Assembly (NCBI GenBank): GCA_030529825.1
Contig: JAUMWD010000001.1
Span: 224,935 to 288,934 of the forward strand
DNA from: Bacillota bacterium
GTDB lineage: Bacteria; Bacillota; Clostridia; Oscillospirales; Oscillospiraceae
Direction of reading: 5' to 3'
Length of the DNA stretch: 64,000 nucleotides
The notes below the pieces were generated by a model. That model was not told where the DNA came from, made no database searches, and saw only the letters and a program-made list of their open reading frames with translations. How positions within the stretch are numbered: position 1 is the stretch's first letter; each line of letters starts with the position of its first letter. The position numbers and the translations under genes are program-made. Below are positions 1 through 7,336 of the stretch, one piece after another.

Positions 1-59
1 CATAGCAATGTGCGATTGCAATAAAAACAAATGATTATGTGTAAAAGTAGGGAGGGAAT

Positions 60-160
60 GGAAGGTGGATTCGCCCGACTGCGGTCGGGCCACCTCGCGG
101 CTCTGACATGCCACCGGCATGTCATTCACTACCGCCCGGCTTCGAATCCTTTTCCCACCA
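60..160. other. inverted pair of tRNA 3'-end remnants around a palindrome
   Basis: Positions 60-73 (GGAAGGTGGATTCG) are identical to 14 nt of the tRNA-Tyr 3' end at 21061-21074, in the same orientation. At 139-160 a fragment on the opposite strand has a T-loop-like TTCGAATCC and ends in CCA. Between them is the palindrome TGACATGCC-ACC-GGCATGTCA (about 104-124). No complete cloverleaf can be drawn, so this is not a functional tRNA. I infer remnants of tRNA-targeted integration. The rest of 1-291 shows no gene. A fragment at about 207-224 resembles the CCCCAAAAGGTGCGCGG core of the 153-bp repeats further right. Confidence 0.6.
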
Positions 161-163
161 AAC

Positions 164-198
164 AAAAAAGACAACCTCTCGGTTGTCCTCTTTGTTTG
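164..198 (+). terminator. Rho-independent terminator-like hairpin
   Basis: The stem GACAACC/GGTTGTC with a TCTC loop is followed by a T-rich run. It directly follows the CCA-ending tRNA remnant, so it was probably the terminator of the lost tRNA. Confidence 0.6.
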
Positions 199-291
199 CT
201 GTATTTGCCCCAAACGGTGCGTAGAGGTAGGTAATTTGCCCCAAAAGTACACCAGTGGGTGCCCGACAAGCGGGAATTCAACGTGCAAACT

Positions 292-810
292 TCATCTATC
301 TTTTCGCGCATTTCTACGTATCATTCGTCTTGCTTTTATCTTTCCGAGGGCTCCGGATAAATACATGGCAAGAACGATCAGCATACCAAAGCTTAAACCC
401 AGTCCATCGCTGGCAATACGTTCATACAAGCTGTTTGGTGTATCCAGTCCCATTGCCTCTATTGCTACAAATGCTATCATTCCTATTAACGCTGCAACCG
501 TTAACCAGAACAATCTCATCTTGATTTTCTTGTTGATCTCCTCTGCATAATCAGACAGGCTTAAAGCTGTTTCTTTTACCTCTTCATTCATTGTCTCGCT
601 TTTCCTTTCTCCGTTTATGATTTCCGGGATACTAACCCCATAGAATTCTGCCAGTTCTACCAGCAGACTGATGTCAGGCATATTTGCTCCGGTCTCCCAT
701 CGAGAAACCGTCCTTCCGGAAACATTCAGCTTTTCAGCCAGATCTTCCTGAGTTAAATCTTTCTCCTTCCGGAGTTCTTTCAGAAAGGCTCCTATTCTTA
801 GCTGTTCCAT
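292..810 (-). CDS. XRE-family HTH regulator with membrane anchor
   Basis: This 172-residue protein has an N-terminal Cro/cI-type helix-turn-helix (about residues 7-60, with QEDLAEKLNVS then TVSRWE). Two hydrophobic segments follow (about 97-120 and 135-157), ending in a basic tail. The layout suggests a DNA-binding regulator tethered to the membrane, a form common in Clostridia and in their mobile elements. The start is supported by AGGAGG eight bases upstream. It is the outermost gene of the decayed integrative element, downstream of the recombinase remnant. The regulated genes are unknown. Confidence 0.8.
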   Translation of the reverse strand: MEQLRIGAFLKELRKEKDLTQEDLAEKLNVSGRTVSRWETGANMPDISLLVELAEFYGVSIPEIINGERKSETMNEEVKETALSLSDYAEEINKKIKMRLFWLTVAALIGMIAFVAIEAMGLDTPNSLYERIASDGLGLSFGMLIVLAMYLSGALGKIKARRMIRRNARKDR

Positions 811-936
811 GTTTCTTTCCTCCTTTCGCAGACAGAGTATCTCAAATCACAATTATTTAACACGACACAAAGCGAGAAATGCCGTATTTACAGTATAGAC
901 ATACTTGTCCGGTGTGATTTCAGTCAATAAATAATT

Positions 937-1119
937 CTAATTTGCCCCTCCGTATCCCATCTTCACAGTCAGGTCGTGCAGGCTCTTGTCGTGCTGGGCC
1001 TGCGTGATCGCGCCGTGGTCAAGGAAGGTTGCCAGCAGCGCCACCTGCCGGTCGTAGAGGGCCCTGCGCTTTTCCTCCGGGGTCAGGGTCTCCCACGCTG
1101 CGTTGTTCGTTGTGTCCAT
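937..1119 (-). CDS. small SHOCT-like protein of integrative elements
   Basis: A 60-residue protein starting MDTTNNAAWE, chosen because GGAAGGACGG sits just upstream; the frame stays open further up without another good site. The C-terminal half (LATFLDHGAITQAQHDKSL) resembles the short SHOCT-type helix pair found in small proteins encoded next to serine recombinases in Firmicutes elements. That resemblance is from memory of the family. The gene lies downstream of the recombinase remnant, separated by the unusual micro-repeat region. Function is unknown. Confidence 0.55.
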   Translation of the reverse strand: MDTTNNAAWETLTPEEKRRALYDRQVALLATFLDHGAITQAQHDKSLHDLTVKMGYGGAN

Positions 1120-1230
1120 CGTGCCACCGTCCTTCCTGCTGGTGGTATTGTACCATGCCGCTGTGCTGGCTTCAAGAGCAGGCACAAAATCGCGGGATAT
1201 TCTGTCGAAAGATTCGCACACAGACCGCAC

Positions 1231-1876
1231 AAATACCGGTTAAAGTTGCAGGAAAGTCGGCCCAAATTTTGCACAGAGATCGGGTAAAGTCGCCCGAAAT
1301 ATCGCTTAAAGCCGGGTAGAGATGGTTGGATAAGTCGCGGATAACTGCTGGATATTGGCTTTAGAGATAGTGGATATTCGGGTAAAGATACTGGATAAAC
1401 GCGAACAGAGCACGGTGAAAACTGGCCAAAATTATTTAGAATTCCGCTGCATTTCCGGTAGAGCAATATTACAGAAAATTGGAGATACCCATAAAACCCG
1501 CCCAAAACCGGCGAAAAAGCCCTGAAAAGCGGCAAAACCGCGTTAGAGTTCCTTTTCACTCCGGGGAGAGTAATTTAGAGTTCCAAACAGAGTTGCTGAA
1601 AACTGGGTTAAACTACGGCCGAAAAAAGTGGATATTCGGGAAAGAAACCATGGATAACTCCTTGGATATTGCGGATAATACGGTTAAGAGACGCTGGAAA
1701 GACGGTCAAAAATCCGGTTAAAGTCGGTGAAAAAACGGCTCCAGTTCCGTGGAGAACTACGTACAAATCTGCACAAATACCGTACACAGACCGGCCAAAA
1801 TCGGCGGAGAGATCCTGAAAATAACGCGAAAAAGCCCTCGACAGTTGGTTAGATTACCGTCTGCCGAGGGCTTGAT
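1231..1876. repeat. non-coding region built of recurring short words
   Basis: About 650 bp without a convincing gene, made of scrambled short words on the plus strand: GCACAAATACCG (twice), ACACAGACCG (twice), GTGGATATTCGGG (twice), and many GGTTAAAG/GGGTAAAG, GGATAA and CCAAAAT copies. Spacing is irregular, so it is neither a tandem repeat nor a CRISPR array. It lies between the recombinase remnant and the small SHOCT-like gene. Open frames here (for example minus 1083-1559) are Tyr/Pro/Ser/Leu-rich and look artefactual. Confidence 0.5.
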
Positions 1877-2530
1877 TTATGCTACATATTTCTGTTCCAC
1901 TGTGGCTCCGCACTTAAAGCGCACCTCGATGTGGTCGTCCCACACGATGATGGCCTCGACCAGCGTCTTCATGACGCTGCCGTCCCTGTCGTCTGTAGCG
2001 TCGCCATCCTGCATGTGCTGCTGGAAGTCTGCCAGCCACATCCTCACCGTGGCGTATCGGGCCTCTGCTGTCTGGAGGGCCCGCTGCCGGTCTTCCAGTG
2101 CTGCGAGCTGCTGGCTATAGTCGTTTACCTGCGCGTTGTAGTAGGCGTCGCTGATCGCCATCGCCCGTTTCTGCTTGTGCAGGTCGAGCACCCGCTCCTG
2201 CAGCTCTATGATCTGCTGCTCCACTTCGTCCATGGCCAATTTATTGCTGGGCTGCATCTCTACCTCGGTCTCGGTCTGTATCACTTCGAGGAGCGCTCCG
2301 GCATCCTCAATCATGGCTTCCACGGCTGCGTGGTAGGTGGCATACAGGACATCTTCGTTTACATGATGACTGTCACACACTTTTCTGCCGTTCACAATGC
2401 GGTTGGCACAGCCCCAGCTCTTGATTTCCCGATTTTTTGTAAATGACCCCGCGCCGTTCCCACATGGAAAAGGCGTAGAGATTGATACCGGCCTGGCGGG
2501 TGAGCACTGCGTCACGGGAAAGTTTATCAA
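1877..2530 (-). pseudogene. C-terminal fragment of a large serine recombinase
   Basis: The fragment keeps the zinc-ribbon and coiled-coil part of a large serine recombinase: CGNGAGSFTKNRE, then SWGCANRIVNGRKVCDSHHV, then a Gln/Glu-rich helical stretch ending in the typical beta segment (IIVWDDHIEVRFKCG). The N-terminal resolvase domain with the catalytic serine is absent. The next sequence upstream is an IS21-family insertion, and no N-terminal part reappears beyond it. Intact members have roughly 500 or more residues; about 200 remain. It is therefore probably inactive, marking a decayed integrative element. Confidence 0.8.
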
Positions 2531-2649
2531 TCAGGAACATTTTCGGGAATGGTTATACCCCTATATTTTCAATCTTCCTTCGAAGATATTGTTTTCAAGT
2601 TTATTCGTTCATTCATTTTTAACCAACGGACACGGCTTTGCATGTCCTG

Positions 2650-3327
2650 TTACAGCCTAATAATTTGGCTGTTTGCTGTGATGCGGTCCACTAAGGTCTG
2701 CATCAGGTGTGTGTCTTCTGCCGCATTGATCCATCCGGATAACTCGCGGTTTGTAATGATAATAAGGCTTCGTTCTTCATTGAGGAAGCTGACTGCACGG
2801 TAAAATAGTGGTAAGTCCTCCGGCGTGATGTTGGCGTACATCACGTCGTCGATGATAATGACCGAGCAATCCAATATGTAACGGTATATAATTTCCGTTC
2901 TGCGGGATTTGTCCTTGTTTTTGATGACGCGCAGGAATTCTTCGATATTGCAGTAATATACGGTCTCTTTCTTCCGCAGGGCGATCTGGCCGATATGCGC
3001 TGCCAGTGTGGTTTTGCCTGTATCACACTTACCGATGATAACAAGGTTCTGCCCTTCGTCGATCCACTGCATATTTTCGAGCTGTTCCACTTGCCACGCG
3101 ATCCCCGGTTTAAGTCGTGTAGGATCAAATTCTCTTTTCGGCAACCTGCTCGCATTCGTATGCCGCTTGATGGCTGCCTGTCTGCGAAGCTCCAGTTCCT
3201 GACTCAGTATATAATCCAAATAGTCTATGTTGGATAATACTTCTTTGTCCAAATCGATCTTGCCGTGTGCGAGGTTTTGCAGATTCAGCAGCCGTGCTTT
3301 TTCGTATAGTTCAATCAAGTCTGCCAT
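2650..3327 (-). CDS. istB: IS21 helper ATPase IstB
   Basis: A DnaA/AAA+-type ATPase of 225 residues that assists the IS21 transposase in target capture. The Walker A is GKCDTGKT (residues 99-106), unusual where IstB normally has GxPGxGKT, but with the essential Gly-Lys-Thr retained. Walker B is VIIIDD (about 156-161). An arginine near the end (VDRITANS) matches the family's C-terminal pattern. The protein is slightly shorter than typical IstB (about 250). Its start overlaps the end of istA by 17 nt, implying coupled translation. Confidence 0.9.
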   Translation of the reverse strand: MADLIELYEKARLLNLQNLAHGKIDLDKEVLSNIDYLDYILSQELELRRQAAIKRHTNASRLPKREFDPTRLKPGIAWQVEQLENMQWIDEGQNLVIIGKCDTGKTTLAAHIGQIALRKKETVYYCNIEEFLRVIKNKDKSRRTEIIYRYILDCSVIIIDDVMYANITPEDLPLFYRAVSFLNEERSLIIITNRELSGWINAAEDTHLMQTLVDRITANSQIIRL

Positions 3328-4792
3328 TCTGTTCCTCCGCTATTTCCTCTGCACGCTTTTTACAGTGGTAAAATGTGCTTTCCGTCATCTTTCGTTTTGC
3401 CATCCCGAGCCCGTAGCGGTAAAGCAAATACGCCTGCAGCTCATTGAGTGAGCACTTTTTCACCCGTATGCAGTACAGTATGGCTGATTCCACTTGATCG
3501 ACGGTGTATGCCTTCGCCAGCGAGACTATCTTATTCATCTGGGAATTTGCATACCTGCCGTTCTGTTCACGGAGCATGGCGATGAAATCTTCGACATCTT
3601 CTACATCATCGAACACACGGCGTATGGCGTTTTCTCCGACAGTTTCCATATCTATCGTATCATCTTTGTATGGGATATCCCCGCCTGCTTCAGCTGACTT
3701 GCGGCATTTGTGGATCAGCTCACCGGTGTCCGCTCTGTAGAACATGAGCATGCCATCGTTTTCTTCTATGCGTATTGTGTCGTACTGCTTAACGCGGGAA
3801 TGGGGCAGCTCATATTTACTCCAATCGTAGATGACAGCATGTTTATCTGAAACCGCCCGGATTGCCACCTCAGTGTCCTCAGTCTGCACTTTGGTGAGAT
3901 GCTTGGATTCTTCGCGGAACAATTCCCTCGGCGCTTTCCGTGTGCGGTCGTGCGTAGTGCCGTTGCACTCCTTGTCCAGCCACTCCAGTGCCGCGCTGTT
4001 CAGAGAGTCAATGCCTGTATACAGCCTGCCTTGCAAAAAGCCTTCTTTCACATAGCGAACAAAGCTCTCAACCTTGCCCTTTGTCTGTGGGTCACTTTTG
4101 TGGCATAGTACAACACTGAATCCTGCCTTGCGGACAAAGTCTTCAAACTCCGGCACCAGCGTGATGTTGCCGTACTTTTCACTGATAACAAACAGCCTGT
4201 CTTGGTCATATAGGATCGTCTGCGTCCTGCCGCCGAAATAACGGAAGGCATACTTGTGGGCGTCAACGGCTGTCTTCGTTCGGAAGGGTTCTCGGCTGAA
4301 ATACACGAAGCGCATCCGGCTGTATGACAGTACCATACAGAAAAAGTACACACGGATGTTGCGGTCGTACATGTCCTTCATTTTGAACTGTCCGAAATCC
4401 ACCTGTGATTCGTAGCCGGGAGGCGTTTCCTCGCGGAAGGATGTGGGACGTTCCGACGGCTTGATGTAGCCGGTCTGCTCGCGCAGGTCTCTCACGTATT
4501 TGAAGAAAGTCGTTTTCTTACAGTTGAAGTCCGGGAACTGATCCTTGATCCGATACATGATGTTGGTTGCCGGCGTCTGCGGGCAGATCTTCAGGATGCT
4601 AATAATAAAGGCGCGGTACTGTTCGAGATACGGGGTGTTGTTCCGCAGGTAATTATCGAAGGCTTCTTCATCCAGCCTCAGCCATTTGTTTGCGTTCGGC
4701 ACGGAGATGCCGATCTTCTTTGCGATTGTCGTTGTTGGTACACCCAGCGATTTAAGGTGCTTTAGCTCTAAAAACTGATCTTTGGAAATCAT
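3311..4792 (-). CDS. istA: IS21 transposase IstA
   Basis: A 493-residue DDE transposase. An N-terminal helix-turn-helix (about residues 1-45, with IAKKIGISVPNANKWL) is followed by the integrase core. From motif position I assign D132 (SQVDFGQF), D196 (LYDQDR) and E242 (KGKVESFVR) as the catalytic triad; E242 is separated by 45 residues from the second Asp, as expected. The start at 4792 is preferred over the longer open frame because AGGAGG lies nine bases upstream. No internal stop is present, so the element may still be active. Confidence 0.9.
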   Translation of the reverse strand: MISKDQFLELKHLKSLGVPTTTIAKKIGISVPNANKWLRLDEEAFDNYLRNNTPYLEQYRAFIISILKICPQTPATNIMYRIKDQFPDFNCKKTTFFKYVRDLREQTGYIKPSERPTSFREETPPGYESQVDFGQFKMKDMYDRNIRVYFFCMVLSYSRMRFVYFSREPFRTKTAVDAHKYAFRYFGGRTQTILYDQDRLFVISEKYGNITLVPEFEDFVRKAGFSVVLCHKSDPQTKGKVESFVRYVKEGFLQGRLYTGIDSLNSAALEWLDKECNGTTHDRTRKAPRELFREESKHLTKVQTEDTEVAIRAVSDKHAVIYDWSKYELPHSRVKQYDTIRIEENDGMLMFYRADTGELIHKCRKSAEAGGDIPYKDDTIDMETVGENAIRRVFDDVEDVEDFIAMLREQNGRYANSQMNKIVSLAKAYTVDQVESAILYCIRVKKCSLNELQAYLLYRYGLGMAKRKMTESTFYHCKKRAEEIAEEQNGRLD

Positions 4793-4925
4793 GGTAATTT
4801 TTCCTCCTTTATCTTTATTTGATTTCCAAATTAGGCGAGGACAATCATACGCACCACCTCCGAGGGTATTATATAGCAAGAGACCGCACTGGGTACAGTC
4901 CCAATGCGGTCCCAATTGCGTTTTG

Positions 4926-5060
4926 GTAGCAGGTAGCACAGTAGCGGCCGTTTTAGATAGGTTTAGCTATATACGCGCGCACGCACGCGCGCGTGCACGC
5001 GAGAAAAAAACATTTCTCATGTGTAGCTCTATATTTTACTGATTTACTGCTACCTGCTAC
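4926..5060. other. 34-bp alternating Pu/Py (Z-DNA-prone) tract inside an inverted repeat
   Basis: Positions 4968-5001 alternate pyrimidine and purine perfectly for 34 bp, mostly CG and CA/TG steps, a classical Z-DNA-prone sequence. The tract is bracketed by perfect 12-bp inverted repeats GTAGCAGGTAGC (4926-4937) and GCTACCTGCTAC (5049-5060). It lies in the roughly 350-bp gap between istA and the DUF6809 gene, which has no other coding content. A role as recombination or control site of the old element is inference. Confidence 0.65.
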
Positions 5061-5085
5061 TATTTAAGCCGATTCTACACTCTGT

Positions 5086-5129
5086 GAAAAAACCGACCTC
5101 AACAACAGTTTTTTCCTGCTGTGAGATCG
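5086..5129 (-). terminator. terminator of the DUF6809 gene
   Basis: Read on the minus strand, an AACCGATCTCA.../...TGAGGTCGGTT stem is followed by a run of T. It lies ten bases beyond the stop codon of the gene at 5140. Confidence 0.75.
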
Positions 5130-5139
5130 GTTGCCTGTG

Positions 5140-5427
5140 TTATGCTTTCAGTCTCTGATCGCTGCTGATGAAGGCCTCCGCGGTGAGTCGCAGGCCCAGC
5201 TTGAAGCCGAGTGTAAAGGCTGTTACCTCCGTCATGCCGCTCAGCTCCGAGGTCCCGTCCTTGAATTTTCCGAAAGTCTCTTTCTGCACTTCGGTGAGCG
5301 CCTCCGTCAGCTTCTCTTCGTTACGGGTGACGAGCTGCATAATATGCGCGTATTCTCCTGTTCTGCAGAAGCTGCGATCTGACGGGGTGATATTTCCGTA
5401 GTATAGCTCTTCTATGATGCTTTCCAT
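5140..5427 (-). CDS. DUF6809-like protein
   Basis: A 95-residue acidic, mostly helical protein starting MESIIEELYYGNI; this start has AGGAGG seven bases upstream. The opening and the following NEEKLTEALTE helix resemble a Clostridial family (DUF6809, from memory) usually encoded beside site-specific recombinases of integrative elements. That fits its place opposite the recombinase remnant across the IS21 insertion. No catalytic motif is visible and the function is unknown. Confidence 0.6.
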   Translation of the reverse strand: MESIIEELYYGNITPSDRSFCRTGEYAHIMQLVTRNEEKLTEALTEVQKETFGKFKDGTSELSGMTEVTAFTLGFKLGLRLTAEAFISSDQRLKA

Positions 5428-5542
5428 TGTCCCGCCTCCTTTGGCAGCACGAAACATACCAGAGAAGGTCGGAAATAGCTATCCGTAATAGGCAATATTA
5501 ATGAAAAAGTAACAAGTACAGCGTAGTTTTATTTAGTGGTAA

Positions 5543-6214
5543 TCAGCAGTCTGCTCCGCCGTTTTTCATATACTCAGAACCTACGGTGAAATTGTATTTC
5601 ACAATGCCCAGATCCACCTTGCTGAAGGGTCCACCCTTATCGGTAAAATCCACACTGCCGTCCTCGTTGAGCCGGATTTCAAAACTCTGCTGATTGATTG
5701 CAGTCGGTGCGCGAAGAGCCATCTCCACACCGAAATCGAACCAATCCGGCCGTGCTCCCTGTACACTGGAAACCTGCTCCGCGGTTTTCGATTTGCGCTG
5801 TTTGCCCTGATGCTCACCATAGCCGATGGCAATAACGATCACCAGTCGTTCGCCGGCTCCGATCTTGGCAGGGACGCCGTTTTTCTGGAAGGTTCCCGCC
5901 CAGCAGGTGTTCAGCCCCATGCACTGTGCTGCCAGCACGAGCTTTTCGCCGTAGTATCCGATACGCTCTTCCAGCGTATCATCGTCCGGTCCTACACAGG
6001 CAATGACACTTGGTGCGCTGCCCAGGCCCATGACCTTGCTCAAAATACGTTTAAACGTATTTCCTGCATCTTCAATTAATTGTAGGTGCAGATTGCCATC
6101 TGCGTTTACCATGTCAATTAGTGCTTTGAGCTGATCAACTTTCTCTTGCTCGATTTTTCGGTTCTGATATGCACGTACTGAATGGCGCACCTGAATCGCT
6201 TCTATTTCAGTCAT
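5543..6214 (-). CDS. nitroreductase-family flavoprotein
   Basis: A 223-residue protein of the nitroreductase fold, of the group with two half-domains. The N-terminal pattern IQVRHSVRAYQNR and the central GYYGEKLVLAAQCMGLNTCW are characteristic of FMN-binding NAD(P)H nitroreductases. The C-terminal half repeats a similar element (FGVEMALRAPTAINQQSFEI). The family reduces nitro-aromatics, quinones or flavins; the substrate here cannot be told. AGGAG lies eight bases before the start. It appears to be a single-gene unit within the accessory region. Confidence 0.85.
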   Translation of the reverse strand: MTEIEAIQVRHSVRAYQNRKIEQEKVDQLKALIDMVNADGNLHLQLIEDAGNTFKRILSKVMGLGSAPSVIACVGPDDDTLEERIGYYGEKLVLAAQCMGLNTCWAGTFQKNGVPAKIGAGERLVIVIAIGYGEHQGKQRKSKTAEQVSSVQGARPDWFDFGVEMALRAPTAINQQSFEIRLNEDGSVDFTDKGGPFSKVDLGIVKYNFTVGSEYMKNGGADC

Positions 6215-6242
6215 AGCATTTACTCCTTATGTGTTTTAGGTT

Positions 6243-6625
6243 ACGGATCAATAGTCTCTTTAATGCATTGTCTGCCAACATGTGCCAACCACATTTGAAA
6301 TAGCCCTGCACTCTTGGAATGGATGGACTGGATGATGCGAAGAAGCTACTCCGTGGTGGCAGCATCGGTTAGGCGCTTTTTCCCATCGTCAGCAGTCATT
6401 TTCAAACCGTGACAATTTGTCACAGTATCATTGCCTTCTCTTATAAACCGATATTTTAGCTTTTGCCAATATGCCAGCGAATCTTTGCTGTCGGTTATAA
6501 CGCAGATGGTATCAACGATTGAAAAATACCATTCTTCCTCTGTCTCTTTTCACGCAGTCCGGATAGGCTGGTCTTTATATAATTATATTTTTTCGTTTTC
6601 AGCCTTAATTGTATACCTCGTAAGT
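6243..6625 (-). pseudogene. decayed BRO-N/DinD-like protein gene
   Basis: One minus-strand frame from about 6625 to 6243 encodes a recognisable BRO-N-type protein broken by at least three stops. It reads IKAENEKI, stop, LYKDQPIRTA, stop, then EEWYFSIVDTICVITDS, later LAYWQKLKYRF and KKRLTDAATTE, stop, then LLRIIQSI and MWLAHVG. The order matches the N-terminal domain of phage antirepressor/DinD-like proteins. The second stop sits where the family usually has Trp (TGG to TGA). No intact product can be made. This explains the otherwise empty 460-bp gap. Confidence 0.7.
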
Positions 6626-6676
6626 ATTGAAAAAACATGCTAAGAATTCCCGGTCAGAGCAAAGCTGCAAATTCTC

Positions 6677-7336
6677 TTATTTTTCAGTCCGAGCCCTGAT
6701 ATCGTTCAGCCATTCGCCTTTATATTTGAAATACCTCGGGCCGGCGACCGATTGTTTCGCGTTGAGTAGGTGCTTAACCAATGCGGTCAGGGACCAGATT
6801 TCGCCGTTGTATTTCACATGCTTATCATCGTAAACGGTGCAGGTTTCCCCGGAATGTTCATTCCCTACACAGCAGAATTCAATTGTTTCTCCATCAGCAA
6901 TATTGCACAGTGAAAAGCGGAACGGCGATAGGCGTTCCTGATGCTGTTCACTGATTTCCTGTGCCAGCTCTTCATCCTGCTGTTCTGCGGCTGTTGCTTT
7001 CCACTTTTTCAGTCGGTGCTTGTATCCGTTTATTTCTGCGATAGCTTCGAGAATAGAATAAGCATCCTCGGGTGGCATAGCGTAAAACTCGCGGATGCGC
7101 TTTTTGCCGTCGATTTCTTCCGTGGAACGCAGGTCAGGGTTCAGCTTGTCCAGAATGGAGTGCAGCTTTTTATCTGAGAGCGCAGAGTCAACCTCGTAAG
7201 TAGCATACACACGGAAAGCAAACGGCACTGCCGTGCTCCGGTTCAGTTCGTCCAAGCGCTGCTTTACGTCCGTGGCGTAGCCAATTTTGACGTATTCTTT
7301 GAAGGACGGATTTGTAAGTATGTATATGTAACCCAT
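6677..7336 (-). CDS. GIY-YIG nuclease-family protein, last gene of the defence-like operon
   Basis: A 219-residue protein with an N-terminal GIY-YIG-type module of the T5orf172/MUG113 kind: GYIYIL (residues 2-7), VKIGYATD (about 16-23) and the following QRLDELN with the expected Arg. The C-terminal part (about 170-215: EIWSLTALVKHLL ... YFKYKGEWLNDI) resembles the small domain often attached to such nucleases. The family nicks or cleaves DNA. The start codon overlaps the preceding stop (TAATG) with GGAG just upstream, so it is translationally coupled to the DGQHR/TIR-like gene. No terminator is evident after it. Confidence 0.75.
   Translation of the reverse strand: MGYIYILTNPSFKEYVKIGYATDVKQRLDELNRSTAVPFAFRVYATYEVDSALSDKKLHSILDKLNPDLRSTEEIDGKKRIREFYAMPPEDAYSILEAIAEINGYKHRLKKWKATAAEQQDEELAQEISEQHQERLSPFRFSLCNIADGETIEFCCVGNEHSGETCTVYDDKHVKYNGEIWSLTALVKHLLNAKQSVAGPRYFKYKGEWLNDIRARTEK

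Larger units (their letters stand above)
2600..4920 (-). mobile_element. IS21-family insertion sequence
   Basis: Adjacent, overlapping istA and istB genes define an IS21-family element. The boundaries are approximate because I could not identify matching terminal repeats or a target duplication. Beyond istA, a hairpin at about 4882-4914 (GACCGCACTGGG ... CCCAATGCGGTC) may belong to the element end. It sits upstream of the recombinase fragment and may have contributed to its loss. Confidence 0.75.

Noticed and set aside
60-160. Functional tRNA gene
   Set aside because: Only 3'-end fragments in opposite orientations are present; no anticodon arm or paired acceptor stem.
1083-1559. 158-codon minus-strand frame in the micro-repeat region
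   Set aside because: Composition (Tyr, Pro, Ser, Leu) follows the repeated words; it overlaps the small SHOCT-like gene out of frame and has no SD.
6407-6421. Palindrome GTGACAA-T-TTGTCAC as an operator
   Set aside because: It lies inside the decayed BRO-N frame (TVTNCHG codons), so it is probably incidental coding sequence.
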